A stretch of DNA of 64,000 nt from M3007 sp040397785 (GCA_040397785.1 JBBAVI010000016.1:11077-75076); one strand, 5' to 3'; numbered from the stretch's first letter, positions 34,483 through 44,072 are shown. A program made the numbers and translations. Notes: generated from the letters alone by a model not told the origin.

Positions 34483-34803
34483 TTAAAGATGTTCGTTGTG
34501 ATCGACGACCTCCATGACCGTTCGAAATACCACGTATTTGCCGTCATACCGCGCTTTTACTTTTGCCTGAAGATCAAGTGCGTAAGTATCATTGTATTGA
34601 ATGAGGTGGGCCATATCTTTTACCAAATATTGCACCGTGTACACCTCCGCATCCTCGTGCTCATGGCCCAACATTTTATTAAGCCGGTAAGACAAAAACA
34701 TGCCGGTCGACATCACGTCTGGAATATGGCTGTCGCGCATCCAGTTTAGCCAATCTTCGTGCACACTCAATTCAATGGTAACCGTAACATTATATAAGAG
34801 CAT
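34483..34803 (-). CDS. DUF4286 family protein
   Basis: 106 aa from the ATG at 34803; a longer frame from 34833 starts inside the -7 box and is excluded. The start MLLYNVTVTIELSVHEDWLNWM and the block HIPDVMSTGMFLSYRLNKML, then VQYLVKDMAHLIQY and VFRTVMEVVD, match the DUF4286 family, small ferredoxin-like-fold proteins common in Bacteroidota. No function is established. It heads a likely operon with the DUF3592 gene. Confidence 0.85.
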   Translation of the reverse strand: MLLYNVTVTIELSVHEDWLNWMRDSHIPDVMSTGMFLSYRLNKMLGHEHEDAEVYTVQYLVKDMAHLIQYNDTYALDLQAKVKARYDGKYVVFRTVMEVVDHNEHL

Positions 34804-34832
34804 AAAAAGCAATAATAAGGTGGTTGTTTGCA

Positions 34833-34840
34833 CAAAAATA
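34833..34840 (-). promoter_or_regulatory. -7 box (TATTTTTG) of the DUF4286 gene
   Basis: Minus-strand TATTTTTG, 29 nt before the ATG at 34803. It supports that start codon. Confidence 0.5.
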
Positions 34841-34959
34841 CGTGTAATCCCGCGTTTGTTTAAAACTTGTTGGGTAAAAATGGCAAACTACCATGATTTT
34901 TAGCGATTTTAAAAGAAATTATTCTAATATTGTACTTTAAGTACATTCAGTAGGAACCT

Positions 34960-37722
34960 ATGAATTCAAAACGCCATTTTTTGCTCTTTTTGCTGTTGAC
35001 TTTGCTCGCAGCACCCACTTTTTTGTGGGCCACCCACAACCGCGCCGGAGAAATTCACATTCGCCAGATTGGGCCGCTTACCATTGAAGCGACCATTATT
35101 ACCTGGACAAAAGCCAGTAGTATCAATGCCGATCGCGATACGCTCACCATTTGTTGGGGCGATTTTGTTTGCGAAGCTGTGAACCGCAGCAATGGCCCTA
35201 ATGATAAAGGGGTTGTTTGGCCGGGCGATATCAAATACAACTTGTATGTAGCCCGACACACTTACGCAGGTCCGGCAACTTTCCGGATTTCCATGACCGA
35301 CCCCAACCGTATTGCGGGCATTCTGAATGTAAATCCGCCCTCCAGCGAGAACATTCCGTTTCACCTCGAAACGGTGTACTCGTTTCAAGATCCACAATTT
35401 GGTGGATCCAACACGACCCCATATTTATTGCAACCCCCCATTGATCAGGCATGCAAGGGAAAACCCTTCAAACACAACCCAAATGCCTATGATCCCGATG
35501 GCGATAGCTTATCCTACGAATTTATCGTACCCCTGCAAAGCGTAAATACCCCTGTTCCCAATTACAGTTTTCCCAATTTCATCACACCCGGTCCGAATAA
35601 TAACCTTTCGATCAATCGAAGAACGGGGGATATTTTATGGACGAGTCCGCAGCGGGCGGGCGAGTACAACCTGGCATTTATCATCATTTCGTGGCGAGAT
35701 GGGGCCCCCATTGATACGACCGTACGCGATATGCAGATTTTGGTAGAAACCTGCGATAATAACCCGCCGGTGGTAGAAACCATCGATAAAATATGTGTAG
35801 TCGCCGGAAATTTGGTTAAAATTAATGTGCGCGGTACAGATCCGGATGCAGGCGATAAAGTACAATTGACTGCGATTGGGGCACCGCTCAGCCAAGGTGC
35901 ACCAGGCAGCAACGCGATTTTCACCGTAAATCCGACAGGCTTTAGTACCCCTCCGGTGAATGGTGTTTTTACCTGGACGCCCCCTTGCGAACAGATTTCA
36001 GACCAGGCGTACACCGTCGTGTTTAAGGCAGTTGATTCCAGTTCGGTGGGTGTTCCCAAATTGGCCGATTTGAAAACAGTGGAAATTAAAGTGGTGGGGC
36101 CTGCGCCGGAAGACGTAAAAGTAACCGCGCAAATGGGCAAAGTTGAAGTCAGCTGGGAGAAACCCTATTTTTGCGATCAAGCAGCCAACAACTACTTTTT
36201 TGGGTTTTCGGTTTGGCGCCGGGAAGGTAGTAATCCTTTTATTCCCGATACTTGCCAGCCAGGTTTGGCAGGTCGCGGTTATACGGAATTGACTTTTATT
36301 ACCAAGGACAGTTTTAATGGCCGATATATTTATCAGGATACGGCGGTGGAGCGCGGCCGGACGTATTGTTACCGTATTTTGGCCAAGTTTGCGCGTATTT
36401 CGGGCGGCGGTTATCCGTACAACATTGTAGAAAGCCTACCTTCGGAAGAAGTTTGTGTGCAATTGCCCCGTGATTTACCCCTTATTACCAATGTTTCCGT
36501 GTTAAATACCGATCCCGCTACGGGTCAAATGCAAGTTTGCTGGTCAAAACCAGTAGGTGGCGACCTGGATACCATCATTAACCCTGGACCCTATCGTTAT
36601 CAGCTTTTGCGTGGCGATGGATTTGGTCCGGGCGCACTCACCGAAGTACCTGGCGCATCCTTTGTGGCAGCACAATTCTGGCAGGCAAACGATACTTGTT
36701 TTACCGATATTGGTTTAAATACCAACGGAATCCCTTATCACTACAGGGTGGCATTTTATGTGCGGGGCGAAAATACCCCCCTGGGTTCGTCGAACGAAGC
36801 ATCCTCTTTATTTCTAAACATTAATTCGACCGATCAAGCCAACATTTTAAGCTGGTCGGGCAACATTCCCTGGAATAATTACCGGTACGATATTTATCGG
36901 CAGAATGAAACGAGTGGTTTGTTCGAATTAATTACTTCGACGACCACCCCAACTTATGAGGACCGCGGATTGAACAACGGGAAACAATATTGTTATTATG
37001 TGCGCTCGGAAGGGACCTATAGTATTGGCGGGGTGATAAACCCTATTTTTAATAATTCGCAAGAAAACTGCGGAGTTCCGATTGATACCGTGCCACCCTG
37101 CGCACCTAAATTGACGATTCATAATTTGTGCGATGATCCGCAATTTCAAACCAATGAGCCTCCCTACACCAATGCGTTAAGTTGGACCAACCCGAATGTG
37201 CAATGTGATGGCTCCGATGATGCGGTCGCGTACCGCATTTGGTATGCCGCGGATAAAACGGTGCCGCTGAGTTCGATTCAACAGATCAATGGGGCAACGA
37301 ATTTGCAATTCAATCACTTATTACCAGATGGCCTGGCGGGATGTTATGCGGTTTCGGCCATTGACTCCGTTGGAAACGAGAGTGTTTTGAGTGATACGAT
37401 TTGTGTGGATAATTGTCCGGAGTACCGTTTACCGAATGCCTTTACGCCCAACGGCGATGATAAAAACGACCTGTTTACCCCTTTTCCGGGCTGGCGTTTT
37501 ATTGAACGCGTCGATTTTCAAGTATTTAATCGCTGGGGCAATGCTGTATTTCAAACATCAGATCCCAACTTGAATTGGGCGGGCCGCGATGCGGAGGGCA
37601 AGGCGCTTTCGGATGGTACCTATTTTTATGTATGCAAAATTTATGAAAAACGGGTAGATGGTGTGGTGCTCCGTTCGGGGGTACTAAGCGGATACATTGA
37701 ATTGATTGCTGCTTCCCGATAA
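34960..37722 (+). CDS. Secreted multidomain protein with gliding-motility-type (CHU_C, type B) C-terminal domain
   Basis: 920 aa with a signal peptide (FLLFLLLTLLAAPTFLWA). Residues ~25-270 form an N-terminal beta-rich region starting THNRAGEIHI, known from Bacteroidota surface proteins, with a YDPDGDSLSYEF cadherin/Ig-like unit. After two more Ig-like domains there are three fibronectin-III-like modules (VTAQMGKVEVSWEKP, GQMQVCWSKPVGGD, NILSWSGNIPWNNYRYDIYR). The last ~95 residues are the CHU_C/type-B sorting domain (YRLPNAFTPNGDDKNDLFTP, FNRWGNAVFQT, LSDGTYFYVCKI). Export by the T9SS and attachment to the cell or a partner are expected. Unlike the giant gene at 44073, no PorP/SprF follows. 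Monocistronic, with a terminator hairpin 7 nt behind it. Confidence 0.9.
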   Translation: MNSKRHFLLFLLLTLLAAPTFLWATHNRAGEIHIRQIGPLTIEATIITWTKASSINADRDTLTICWGDFVCEAVNRSNGPNDKGVVWPGDIKYNLYVARHTYAGPATFRISMTDPNRIAGILNVNPPSSENIPFHLETVYSFQDPQFGGSNTTPYLLQPPIDQACKGKPFKHNPNAYDPDGDSLSYEFIVPLQSVNTPVPNYSFPNFITPGPNNNLSINRRTGDILWTSPQRAGEYNLAFIIISWRDGAPIDTTVRDMQILVETCDNNPPVVETIDKICVVAGNLVKINVRGTDPDAGDKVQLTAIGAPLSQGAPGSNAIFTVNPTGFSTPPVNGVFTWTPPCEQISDQAYTVVFKAVDSSSVGVPKLADLKTVEIKVVGPAPEDVKVTAQMGKVEVSWEKPYFCDQAANNYFFGFSVWRREGSNPFIPDTCQPGLAGRGYTELTFITKDSFNGRYIYQDTAVERGRTYCYRILAKFARISGGGYPYNIVESLPSEEVCVQLPRDLPLITNVSVLNTDPATGQMQVCWSKPVGGDLDTIINPGPYRYQLLRGDGFGPGALTEVPGASFVAAQFWQANDTCFTDIGLNTNGIPYHYRVAFYVRGENTPLGSSNEASSLFLNINSTDQANILSWSGNIPWNNYRYDIYRQNETSGLFELITSTTTPTYEDRGLNNGKQYCYYVRSEGTYSIGGVINPIFNNSQENCGVPIDTVPPCAPKLTIHNLCDDPQFQTNEPPYTNALSWTNPNVQCDGSDDAVAYRIWYAADKTVPLSSIQQINGATNLQFNHLLPDGLAGCYAVSAIDSVGNESVLSDTICVDNCPEYRLPNAFTPNGDDKNDLFTPFPGWRFIERVDFQVFNRWGNAVFQTSDPNLNWAGRDAEGKALSDGTYFYVCKIYEKRVDGVVLRSGVLSGYIELIAASR

Positions 37723-37728
37723 AAATTG

Positions 37729-37764
37729 GTTGCGGCAGGTATTTTAAAATTTACCTGCCGCAAC
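37729..37764. terminator. Bidirectional terminator
   Basis: Perfect 13-bp stem GTTGCGGCAGGTA/TACCTGCCGCAAC with a 10-nt AT loop, between convergent stops at 37722 and 37771. On the minus strand it is followed by AATTTTTATC; on the plus strand only a looser T-rich stretch follows. Confidence 0.85.
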
Positions 37765-37770
37765 ACCATC

Positions 37771-40284
37771 TTATTTATTTCCCAGCGATAACATATTGGC
37801 AAACAAGCGGTAGGCCCCGGGCACACCAGCAGGTAATTCCCGGAAAAAGGAGAGGCTTGTGTAGACGTATTGTCCTTTGCCATAAGGTGCAATCAACAAG
37901 GCGCTATCGGCTGCTTTTTCGCCTGGATCATTGCAAGAAATGGGGGCCGCAAATTTTGCGTCCCACTCGCTCGCAAAATACAAACCGCGTTCCTGTACCC
38001 AATTGTTAAAATCGGCGGCCGTCAGTTTATTAGGCGTGTTGAGCACCGGATGTTCTGGTAACAGAAACCGCACCTCCGAGCGCTCATCCGTAACACGGGT
38101 GCGCGCAAGTTTCATCGGGAATGGAGCCACTTTTTCCACAAACAGGTCGAAATTATTATTATACTGCACAATGAGCGTCCCGCCTTGTTCGGTGTATTCC
38201 ATCAATTTAGTTTGATGCTGTACCAGTGCTTCCTTGGTATTGTAGGCCCGGATCCCCAGTACGATGGCATCAAATTTTTTGAGGTTTTTTTGCTCAAAGT
38301 CTTTGTCTTCCAGCAAGGTAACATTGCAGCCCATTTGGCGTAGCGCGTTTGGCACATCGTCGCCAGCACCCATATAGTAGCCAATATTTTTTGCTTTAAC
38401 AGCAATATCGGTTCGTGCAGCACGGGCATTGGCAGGCAGCAATACATTTTGCTGTGGAATATGGTCGTATTTGATGGGCACCATTTTCAGGCTAAAATCC
38501 TGATTATCGACCCGTACCAGGGCATTTATTCTACCTGCATTGGTAGAGCCGCCTGTGGTTACGGTGAAAAAAAGCGTTTTTTCTTCGCCTTTGTTTTTAA
38601 ACTGCACCGGCACTTCGGAAGGTGTAACCGTCCAGCCGTCGGGTGCGGTCAGGGAAACATAGCCGCGCAGATTTTCGCGGTTGGCTTTAAATCGCACACC
38701 AATATCGCGGCTGTTGTTGGTAAACAAATAACTAGGCTGATCGAACTCTACAAACGCGGCGGGTAAAACTTCAAAGGGCCGCCAAATTTCGCCGATGGCA
38801 GGTTCTTCTATTTTGTACGCAACATCGGTGTCGTATTCGATTGCTTCCCCCGCGATGGTGATCGACCAACGTACAGAAAGGAAACGCGGTGTTTCGGGTA
38901 GGCCGCGCAAGGTTTGTTCGGGCACGGTGTACATGCCTTCATTAAATCCCTGTTGCAGCCAATAAGGGCCTGTGAAGGGCGCGTTTTCGGGCAATTTGAT
39001 TTTCTTTTCTAACTTAAACGCTTTATTATTTACCAAATTTAGGGCTAATATGGTATCTTTATTCAGGTTGACATACCGAACTGCGGATAAAGCAACCGGC
39101 ACATTGGAGCGGTTGATTGCTTCAACACGAATGGTGAGCATATCGCCAGGTGCTGCGCTTGGTTCGGCAGCCGTTGCTTCGAGATACAAACCCAGGCAGG
39201 ACTTAATCACTTGCTTTATTTCGGCCAGTTTCACCACTTTCCAATAACTATCTGGCAACGTTTTGATCATTTGCATTGCTTTGATCAAATCAGGCACCGA
39301 AGCGGCGGGGTTGTTTGGGTTGAATTGTTTTTCTACTTTTCCCAGCAGTTTTCCAATTTTTGCACCCCCCTCTACGCGGGTCCAAGTAGTATTGATACCT
39401 TCAAACAGGTCATTCGTTTTTGGCCGTTCGCCTTTTATAAAATCGAACCAATCTACACTTTCGCCGCGTTCGCCAATAGAACCAAAACCTTGGCAGCGGT
39501 GCATGGAACGCGCTTCGGCGGCCACTTCTGTATTGCTTTTACCTTTAAGCGGCAGGTAAACACCCAAGTCGGCGGAAAAAAGTTTGCTTTTATCCATTTT
39601 ATCAAACGCTTCCCGACCACCATAAAACCACCAGGAAGTATTAAAAAACTGGCGTTTGGGCTGCCAAGGTTTTACATATTCAAATTGTGTAGGGTAAGCG
39701 TCGGCTTTTCCGGCCAAGTCGAATGCTTCCACGGAAAGCATGGCCGAAGCAGTATGGTGCCCGTGGGTTTCGTATTTTTTATCGTGAAAAAAGCGGTTGA
39801 CAATTACATCCGGCTGGGTTTTGCGAATCGTCCACACCACATCCGAAAGCACCGCATCTTTGTCCCAAATTTGCAGGGTTTCGTCCGGGTTTTTAGAAAA
39901 ACCAAAATCGTTGGCGCGGCTAAAATATTGTTTGCCCCCATCTACCGAACGTGCCATCAGCAATTCTTCGGTACGCAAAACACCGAGCAATTCCCGAAGT
40001 TCGGGACCAACCAGGTTTTGTCCGCCATCACCCCGGGTTAGCGACAAATAGCTCACATTGTACAGCTTTTCGTTGGAGCAGTAGCTGATAAATCGCTGGT
40101 TTTCATCGTCGGGGTGTGCGGCAACATACAATACGGAACCCAACACGTTGAGTTTTTTGATGCTTTGTAAAATGTCAGAGGCATTCGGCTTGACTGGCTT
40201 TTGGGCAAATGAAGCGATACTGAATAGAAGGGTAATCAACAGCAGAACATGCCGGAAAATAAGAGACTGGGTAGAGTGCATCAT
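37771..40284 (-). CDS. Secreted PIG-L family deacetylase
   Basis: 837 aa from the ATG at 40284, which gives the signal peptide RHVLLLITLLFSIASFAQ; the frame is open 20 codons further without family character. The PIG-L/LmbE domain (residues ~35-300) carries the zinc motif AAHPDDENQRF and later GHHTASAML. Then follow a region of beta-sandwich domains (GYVSLTAPDGWTVTP, an NPCBM/NEW2-like alpha-galactosidase-associated fold) and a C-terminal glutamine-amidotransferase-like domain (FDAIVLGIRAYNT, GTLIVQYNNNFD). PIG-L enzymes remove N-acetyl groups from GlcNAc-containing substrates. This multi-domain form is common in Bacteroidota; its substrate is unknown. A TATTTTCG box at about 40313-40320 may be its -7. 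Confidence 0.88.
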   Translation of the reverse strand: MMHSTQSLIFRHVLLLITLLFSIASFAQKPVKPNASDILQSIKKLNVLGSVLYVAAHPDDENQRFISYCSNEKLYNVSYLSLTRGDGGQNLVGPELRELLGVLRTEELLMARSVDGGKQYFSRANDFGFSKNPDETLQIWDKDAVLSDVVWTIRKTQPDVIVNRFFHDKKYETHGHHTASAMLSVEAFDLAGKADAYPTQFEYVKPWQPKRQFFNTSWWFYGGREAFDKMDKSKLFSADLGVYLPLKGKSNTEVAAEARSMHRCQGFGSIGERGESVDWFDFIKGERPKTNDLFEGINTTWTRVEGGAKIGKLLGKVEKQFNPNNPAASVPDLIKAMQMIKTLPDSYWKVVKLAEIKQVIKSCLGLYLEATAAEPSAAPGDMLTIRVEAINRSNVPVALSAVRYVNLNKDTILALNLVNNKAFKLEKKIKLPENAPFTGPYWLQQGFNEGMYTVPEQTLRGLPETPRFLSVRWSITIAGEAIEYDTDVAYKIEEPAIGEIWRPFEVLPAAFVEFDQPSYLFTNNSRDIGVRFKANRENLRGYVSLTAPDGWTVTPSEVPVQFKNKGEEKTLFFTVTTGGSTNAGRINALVRVDNQDFSLKMVPIKYDHIPQQNVLLPANARAARTDIAVKAKNIGYYMGAGDDVPNALRQMGCNVTLLEDKDFEQKNLKKFDAIVLGIRAYNTKEALVQHQTKLMEYTEQGGTLIVQYNNNFDLFVEKVAPFPMKLARTRVTDERSEVRFLLPEHPVLNTPNKLTAADFNNWVQERGLYFASEWDAKFAAPISCNDPGEKAADSALLIAPYGKGQYVYTSLSFFRELPAGVPGAYRLFANMLSLGNK

Positions 40285-40458
40285 GCTAGTATCGGGAAGG
40301 TTTGAACTGCGAAAATAAACCCGCTCATGTTGCTTTTGTTGCAAAATGAATTTTTTTTAGTCAATTGGCCGAAAAGAGCCCCTGTTTGACAAACATTCGC
40401 GGAGGCATTCTATTATATCTTGACAAGACGATCAATCCATCTTTACAACAAACGACCA

Positions 40459-41340
40459 ATGCGTATTAAAGTTTTTTTTCGCCGCTTCATGTATATCACG
40501 CTTTTTTTCCTGGCCGTTTGGGTCGTCTGTGTGCAGGCGGGCTGTCTGGCTATGCGGACCCCCGATAAGAAATGGGCGGAGAAATTGCACGAAAAGGGGC
40601 AGCAGGCTGTTGTTCAATTTGTAGATGTGCCCAACGGCCGCGGCCGCAATTTGCACACGGTTTCCATTAAAAGTTCGGACACCCTGCCCTGGGTGCTTTT
40701 TGTGCATGGTTCGCCGGGGGCTTCTGATGCATTTATTGAATATTTGGCAGATACCGTATTGACGCGCCATTTTAACCTCGTTGCCTTTGATCGGGCTGGT
40801 TTTGGGTACAGCGGTTTTGGTCGACCAGAAACAACGCTCGCCGGGCAGGCGGCAGACATGAAAGCGATTGCCGATCATTTTGCCCCGGGCCAGGCGCTCG
40901 TTTTGTTGGGACATTCGTTGGGCGGGCCCTTAATTTGTCGATTTGCGATGGACTATCCGGCACAAACCCGGGCGCTTATTGATGTAGCAGGGTCGATTGA
41001 CCCCAATTTAGAGCCGCGTCAGTGGTGGGTGCCAGTGATCGATAATCCGCCGGTCAAATGGCTGATTCCCAAAGCCTTGTGGACATCCAACCATGAGATC
41101 CGGTATTTATCGGACGAACTAAATAAAATGATGCCGATGTGGGACGATATTACCTGTCCGGTTCATTTGATTCATGCGGAAGACGACCGGTTGGTTCCAA
41201 TTGGCAATGTTGCTTTTGCGGATAAAATGCTCATCAACTCGAGCAATAAAAAAGAGACCATCCTGCCGAAAGGCGATCATTTCATTCTTTGGAGCCGCAT
41301 GGATATTGTTAAGCAGGCCTTGTTGGATTTTGCCCGGTAA
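40459..41340 (+). CDS. Alpha/beta hydrolase, probably membrane-anchored
   Basis: 293 aa from the ATG at 40459 (MRIKVFFRRFMYITLF); an upstream TTG/ATG-less extension of 13 codons is less likely. The N-terminus is a hydrophobic signal with VQAGC, a possible lipobox, so it may be a lipoprotein. The hydrolase fold shows HGSPGASDAF (oxyanion region), the nucleophile elbow LLGHSLGGPLICRF, an acid in HAEDDRLVP and the catalytic His in KGDHFILW. Substrate unknown: esterase, lipase or peptidase. Its TAA directly abuts the stop of the convergent deacetylase gene. Confidence 0.87.
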   Translation: MRIKVFFRRFMYITLFFLAVWVVCVQAGCLAMRTPDKKWAEKLHEKGQQAVVQFVDVPNGRGRNLHTVSIKSSDTLPWVLFVHGSPGASDAFIEYLADTVLTRHFNLVAFDRAGFGYSGFGRPETTLAGQAADMKAIADHFAPGQALVLLGHSLGGPLICRFAMDYPAQTRALIDVAGSIDPNLEPRQWWVPVIDNPPVKWLIPKALWTSNHEIRYLSDELNKMMPMWDDITCPVHLIHAEDDRLVPIGNVAFADKMLINSSNKKETILPKGDHFILWSRMDIVKQALLDFAR

Positions 41341-41958
41341 TTATTTTTCGGGAATAGCATCGAAGCGGTAGCCTTTTCCCGAAAAATGTTCGAGGATGGC
41401 TGGCAACACCACCCGCAAGTTTTCGGCCGCTTTGATATTATCGTGTAGTACGACAATCGACCCAGGCCGGGCATTGCTCAACACATTATCACAGCATTTT
41501 TGCGGTGTTATGGTTGGGTCAAAATCACCGCTCAGTACATCCCACATAATCAGCCGGTATTGGCTGCTGAGTTCTTTGCGTTGGCTTCTGCGCAGGCGGC
41601 CATAAGGTGGTCGAAACAGTTTGCTTTGTACCCAATGGGCGCATTCCTGTACATTTTCGAGGTAAGTTTCGTCGGCCGTTTTCCATCCGTTGAGGTGATT
41701 GTAGGTATGATTTCCTACCGTATGACCATCTTGAAGAATTTGCCGGTAAATTTCCGGATGTTTGCGCACATTTTCGCCGACACAAAAAAAAGTGGCTTTT
41801 GCTTTGTAACGTCGCAAGATTTCGAGTACCCAAGGCGTGAGTTCGGGAATTGGGCCATCGTCAAAAGTGAGGTATAAAACGGGATCTGCCGTAGCGATCC
41901 GCCATTCAAAACCAGGTAAAATGGTTTGAAGCAAAAAGGGTGTTCGTGCAAGGTACAT
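41341..41958 (-). CDS. Polysaccharide deacetylase family protein (NodB fold)
   Basis: 205 aa from ATG at 41958 (MYLARTPFLLQTILPGFEWRI), which fits the usual length and start of the short Bacteroidota members. An ATG at 42006 would add 16 residues. Longer reading (to 42234) would cross the gltX promoter and start, so it is rejected. NodB motifs: LTFDDGPIPE with the catalytic base and metal Asp, GNHTYNHL with the two metal His, RPPYGRLRR, WDVLSGDFDP and VVLHDN. It removes N- or O-acetyl groups from a glycan such as chitin or peptidoglycan. Without a signal peptide its location is unclear. Confidence 0.88.
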   Translation of the reverse strand: MYLARTPFLLQTILPGFEWRIATADPVLYLTFDDGPIPELTPWVLEILRRYKAKATFFCVGENVRKHPEIYRQILQDGHTVGNHTYNHLNGWKTADETYLENVQECAHWVQSKLFRPPYGRLRRSQRKELSSQYRLIMWDVLSGDFDPTITPQKCCDNVLSNARPGSIVVLHDNIKAAENLRVVLPAILEHFSGKGYRFDAIPEK

Positions 41959-42141
41959 AGATCGGTAAATGGATGACCAAAGTTTTTGATTAAAAAAAAG
42001 ACGCATCCGGTCAGGCTTTCGGTGATGTCCGATGGCGTTGAAACAAGATTGCGTCTTTTGAAGTGTAAGTATCATACCATAAGAATTGTGCCAAGCTTGG
42101 TCAAAGCGACACAGTTGCGCGCAATATTCCATAAAATAACT

Positions 42142-42149
42142 TATTTTTG
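42142..42149 (+). promoter_or_regulatory. -7 box (TATTTTTG) directly before gltX
   Basis: TATTTTTG fits TAnnTTTG and ends only 8 nt before the gltX ATG, so the expected transcription start lies within a few bases of it. A TTG at 42115-42117 is 24 nt upstream, slightly far for a -33 element. Confidence 0.5.
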
Positions 42150-42157
42150 CAACTCCT

Positions 42158-43666
42158 ATGAGTGTTCGTGTTCGTTTTGCTCCTTCTCCTACCGGCGCGC
42201 TGCATATTGGCGGCGTCCGCACGGCTTTGTACAACTACTTGTTTGCGCGCAAACAGGGTGGTCAATTTTTGTTGCGTATCGAAGATACCGACCAAAATCG
42301 CTTTGTACCTGGTGCAGAGGATTATATCATTGAAGCTTTGAAGTGGGTGGGCCTGGTTCCCGACGAAGGCGTCGGTTTTGGGGGTGATTATGGTCCCTAC
42401 CGGCAAAGTGATCGCAAGGCCATTTACCTCGATTATGCCCTACAATTGGTGCAAAGGGGGCATGCTTATTATGCCTTTGATACGCCTGAAGCATTGGATG
42501 CTCGTCGGGAAAGCGAAGATAATTTTACCTATAACCAGTTTACAAGAACGGGTTTGAGCAATAGCCTGACACTTTCTGCGGAGGCCGTGCAACAACATCT
42601 GGATGCTGGTTTGCCCTATGTAATTCGGTTAAAAGTAGCGCCCGATCAAGAAATTCGAATTCATGATTTGATTCGCGGAGAGGTTGTTTTTCAAAGTGCC
42701 GACGTTGACGATAAGGTTTTGCTCAAGGCGGATGGGATGCCAACGTATCATTTGGCCAACATCATTGACGACCACTTGATGAAAATAACCCACGTTATCC
42801 GGGGAGAGGAGTGGTTGCCCAGCACAGCGCATCATGTTTTGTTGTATCAGGGATTTGGTTGGGAAGATACCATGCCACAATTTGCTCATTTGCCCTTGAT
42901 TATGAAACCCGTGGGAAATGGTAAGTTGAGCAAGCGGGATGGTGCCAAATTTGGCATGCCCGTATTTCCGCTCAATTGGGAAGGTGCAACAGAAGAAGAT
43001 CATTTTCCGGGTTTCCGGGAAGCGGGTTTTTTGCCCGAGGCGGTCGTTAATTTTTTAGCGTTGCTGGGCTGGCACCCGGAAGACGACCAGGAAATATTTA
43101 CCCTTGAGCAACTGGTAGAAGCGTTTTCTGTAGGGCATATTAGTAAAAGTGGAGCCCGTTTTGATTATGAAAAAGCGAAATGGTTTAACCAGAAATATAT
43201 TCAGGCAATGGATGCCGCTACCTTGGCAACCCACATTCGGCCACTCGCAGAAGCAAAGGGTTACGCGGTGTCGATAGAATATTTGCAGCAAGTAGCTGTT
43301 TTAATGAAAGAAAGGGTTACCTTTTTGCCTGATTTTGTGGAGCAGGGGTATTATCTGTTCGAACCGGTACGTTCATTTGACAGTGAAACCGTACAAAAAA
43401 AATGGTCGGAAACAGTAGCTGGAATCTTTGTTGAACTACAAAGTTCGTTGGATAACATCGTGCCATTTGAGTCTGCCAACCTCGAAGAAAAGGTGAAGCA
43501 GTTTGTACAGGAAAAGGGTGCAAAACCTGGCGACGTATTGCCGTTGTTGCGTATTGCGTTGGCGGGAACCATGAAAGGGCCCGCTGTTTTTGATATGGCA
43601 GTAGCCCTTGGAAGCGCGGAAACAATGGCGCGTTTGAAGCGATTTGTCGAAACTTTTAATAAATAA
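42158..43666 (+). CDS. gltX: Glutamate--tRNA ligase
   Basis: 502 aa class I aminoacyl-tRNA synthetase that attaches glutamate to tRNA-Glu in the cytoplasm. The start MSVRVRFAPSPTGALHIGG is the family start and contains the HIGH-type signature (ALHIGG). The KMSKS-type loop is GKLSKRDG near residue 255, preceded by HLPLIMKPVGN. The C-terminal anticodon-binding helices run from ~340. The length is normal. The gene has little or no untranslated leader if the box at 42142 is its promoter. A 65-codon gene follows after 19 nt. Confidence 0.97.
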   Translation: MSVRVRFAPSPTGALHIGGVRTALYNYLFARKQGGQFLLRIEDTDQNRFVPGAEDYIIEALKWVGLVPDEGVGFGGDYGPYRQSDRKAIYLDYALQLVQRGHAYYAFDTPEALDARRESEDNFTYNQFTRTGLSNSLTLSAEAVQQHLDAGLPYVIRLKVAPDQEIRIHDLIRGEVVFQSADVDDKVLLKADGMPTYHLANIIDDHLMKITHVIRGEEWLPSTAHHVLLYQGFGWEDTMPQFAHLPLIMKPVGNGKLSKRDGAKFGMPVFPLNWEGATEEDHFPGFREAGFLPEAVVNFLALLGWHPEDDQEIFTLEQLVEAFSVGHISKSGARFDYEKAKWFNQKYIQAMDAATLATHIRPLAEAKGYAVSIEYLQQVAVLMKERVTFLPDFVEQGYYLFEPVRSFDSETVQKKWSETVAGIFVELQSSLDNIVPFESANLEEKVKQFVQEKGAKPGDVLPLLRIALAGTMKGPAVFDMAVALGSAETMARLKRFVETFNK

Positions 43667-43685
43667 TCCACTCTAAATCATTCGG

Positions 43686-43883
43686 ATGAAAAAGAAGCCC
43701 AAAACGGAGAAGAAGCCCAAAGCAGCAGTGAACCCAGTGGAAGATATTGAAATCAAGGTCAATGCGCTTGGTCAAGTTGAAAAGAATTTTGAGGTAGAGC
43801 AGATCATTCAGTTTTTGAACGAAAATGTGCCCGATAAAAAATTATCTGGCGAAGAAAAACGCGCTTTGCGAATTACAACCTGA
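43686..43883 (+). CDS. Small Lys-rich conserved-type hypothetical protein
   Basis: 65 aa, cytoplasmic. A basic Lys/Pro N-terminus (MKKKPKTEKKPKAAVNPVED) is followed by an amphipathic part IEIKVNALGQVEKNFEVEQI and IQFLNENVPDKKLS. From memory, similar short proteins ending in FLN-NV-DKKL occur in other Bacteroidota, so I regard it as real although no function is known. It lies 19 nt behind gltX on the same strand and is probably co-transcribed. It ends in TGA. Confidence 0.75.
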   Translation: MKKKPKTEKKPKAAVNPVEDIEIKVNALGQVEKNFEVEQIIQFLNENVPDKKLSGEEKRALRITT

Positions 43884-43897
43884 TCGGATAATCTGGT

Positions 43898-43927
43898 AAT
43901 TTGTATCCCGCAAATTTGTATCCCGCA
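43898..43927 (+). repeat. Tandem 15-bp duplication
   Basis: AATTTGTATCCCGCA occurs twice in direct succession (43898-43912 and 43913-43927), 14 nt past the small gene and about 145 nt before the adhesin start. It could be a duplicated binding site or a simple slippage product. Confidence 0.8.
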
Positions 43928-44072
43928 ATCGGCCAAAAGTCGGTTTAAAGTGCCATGAAGACTGCAAAGCCAAGGCATTTTCAGGTATTTTAATCAACTT
44001 AATCCACTAATACGAACATATCCCTTGATCTCGATGGGCCCAAATCACCTATCGAAACAGCTCTACGTCTGT

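Noticed and set aside
39211..40041. 276-codon plus-strand frame inside the PIG-L gene
   Set aside because: It lies wholly antisense to a well-supported enzyme, has no family features and no promoter.
41959..42234. N-terminal extension of the polysaccharide deacetylase
   Set aside because: It would cross the gltX promoter and start codon, and its sequence has no family character.
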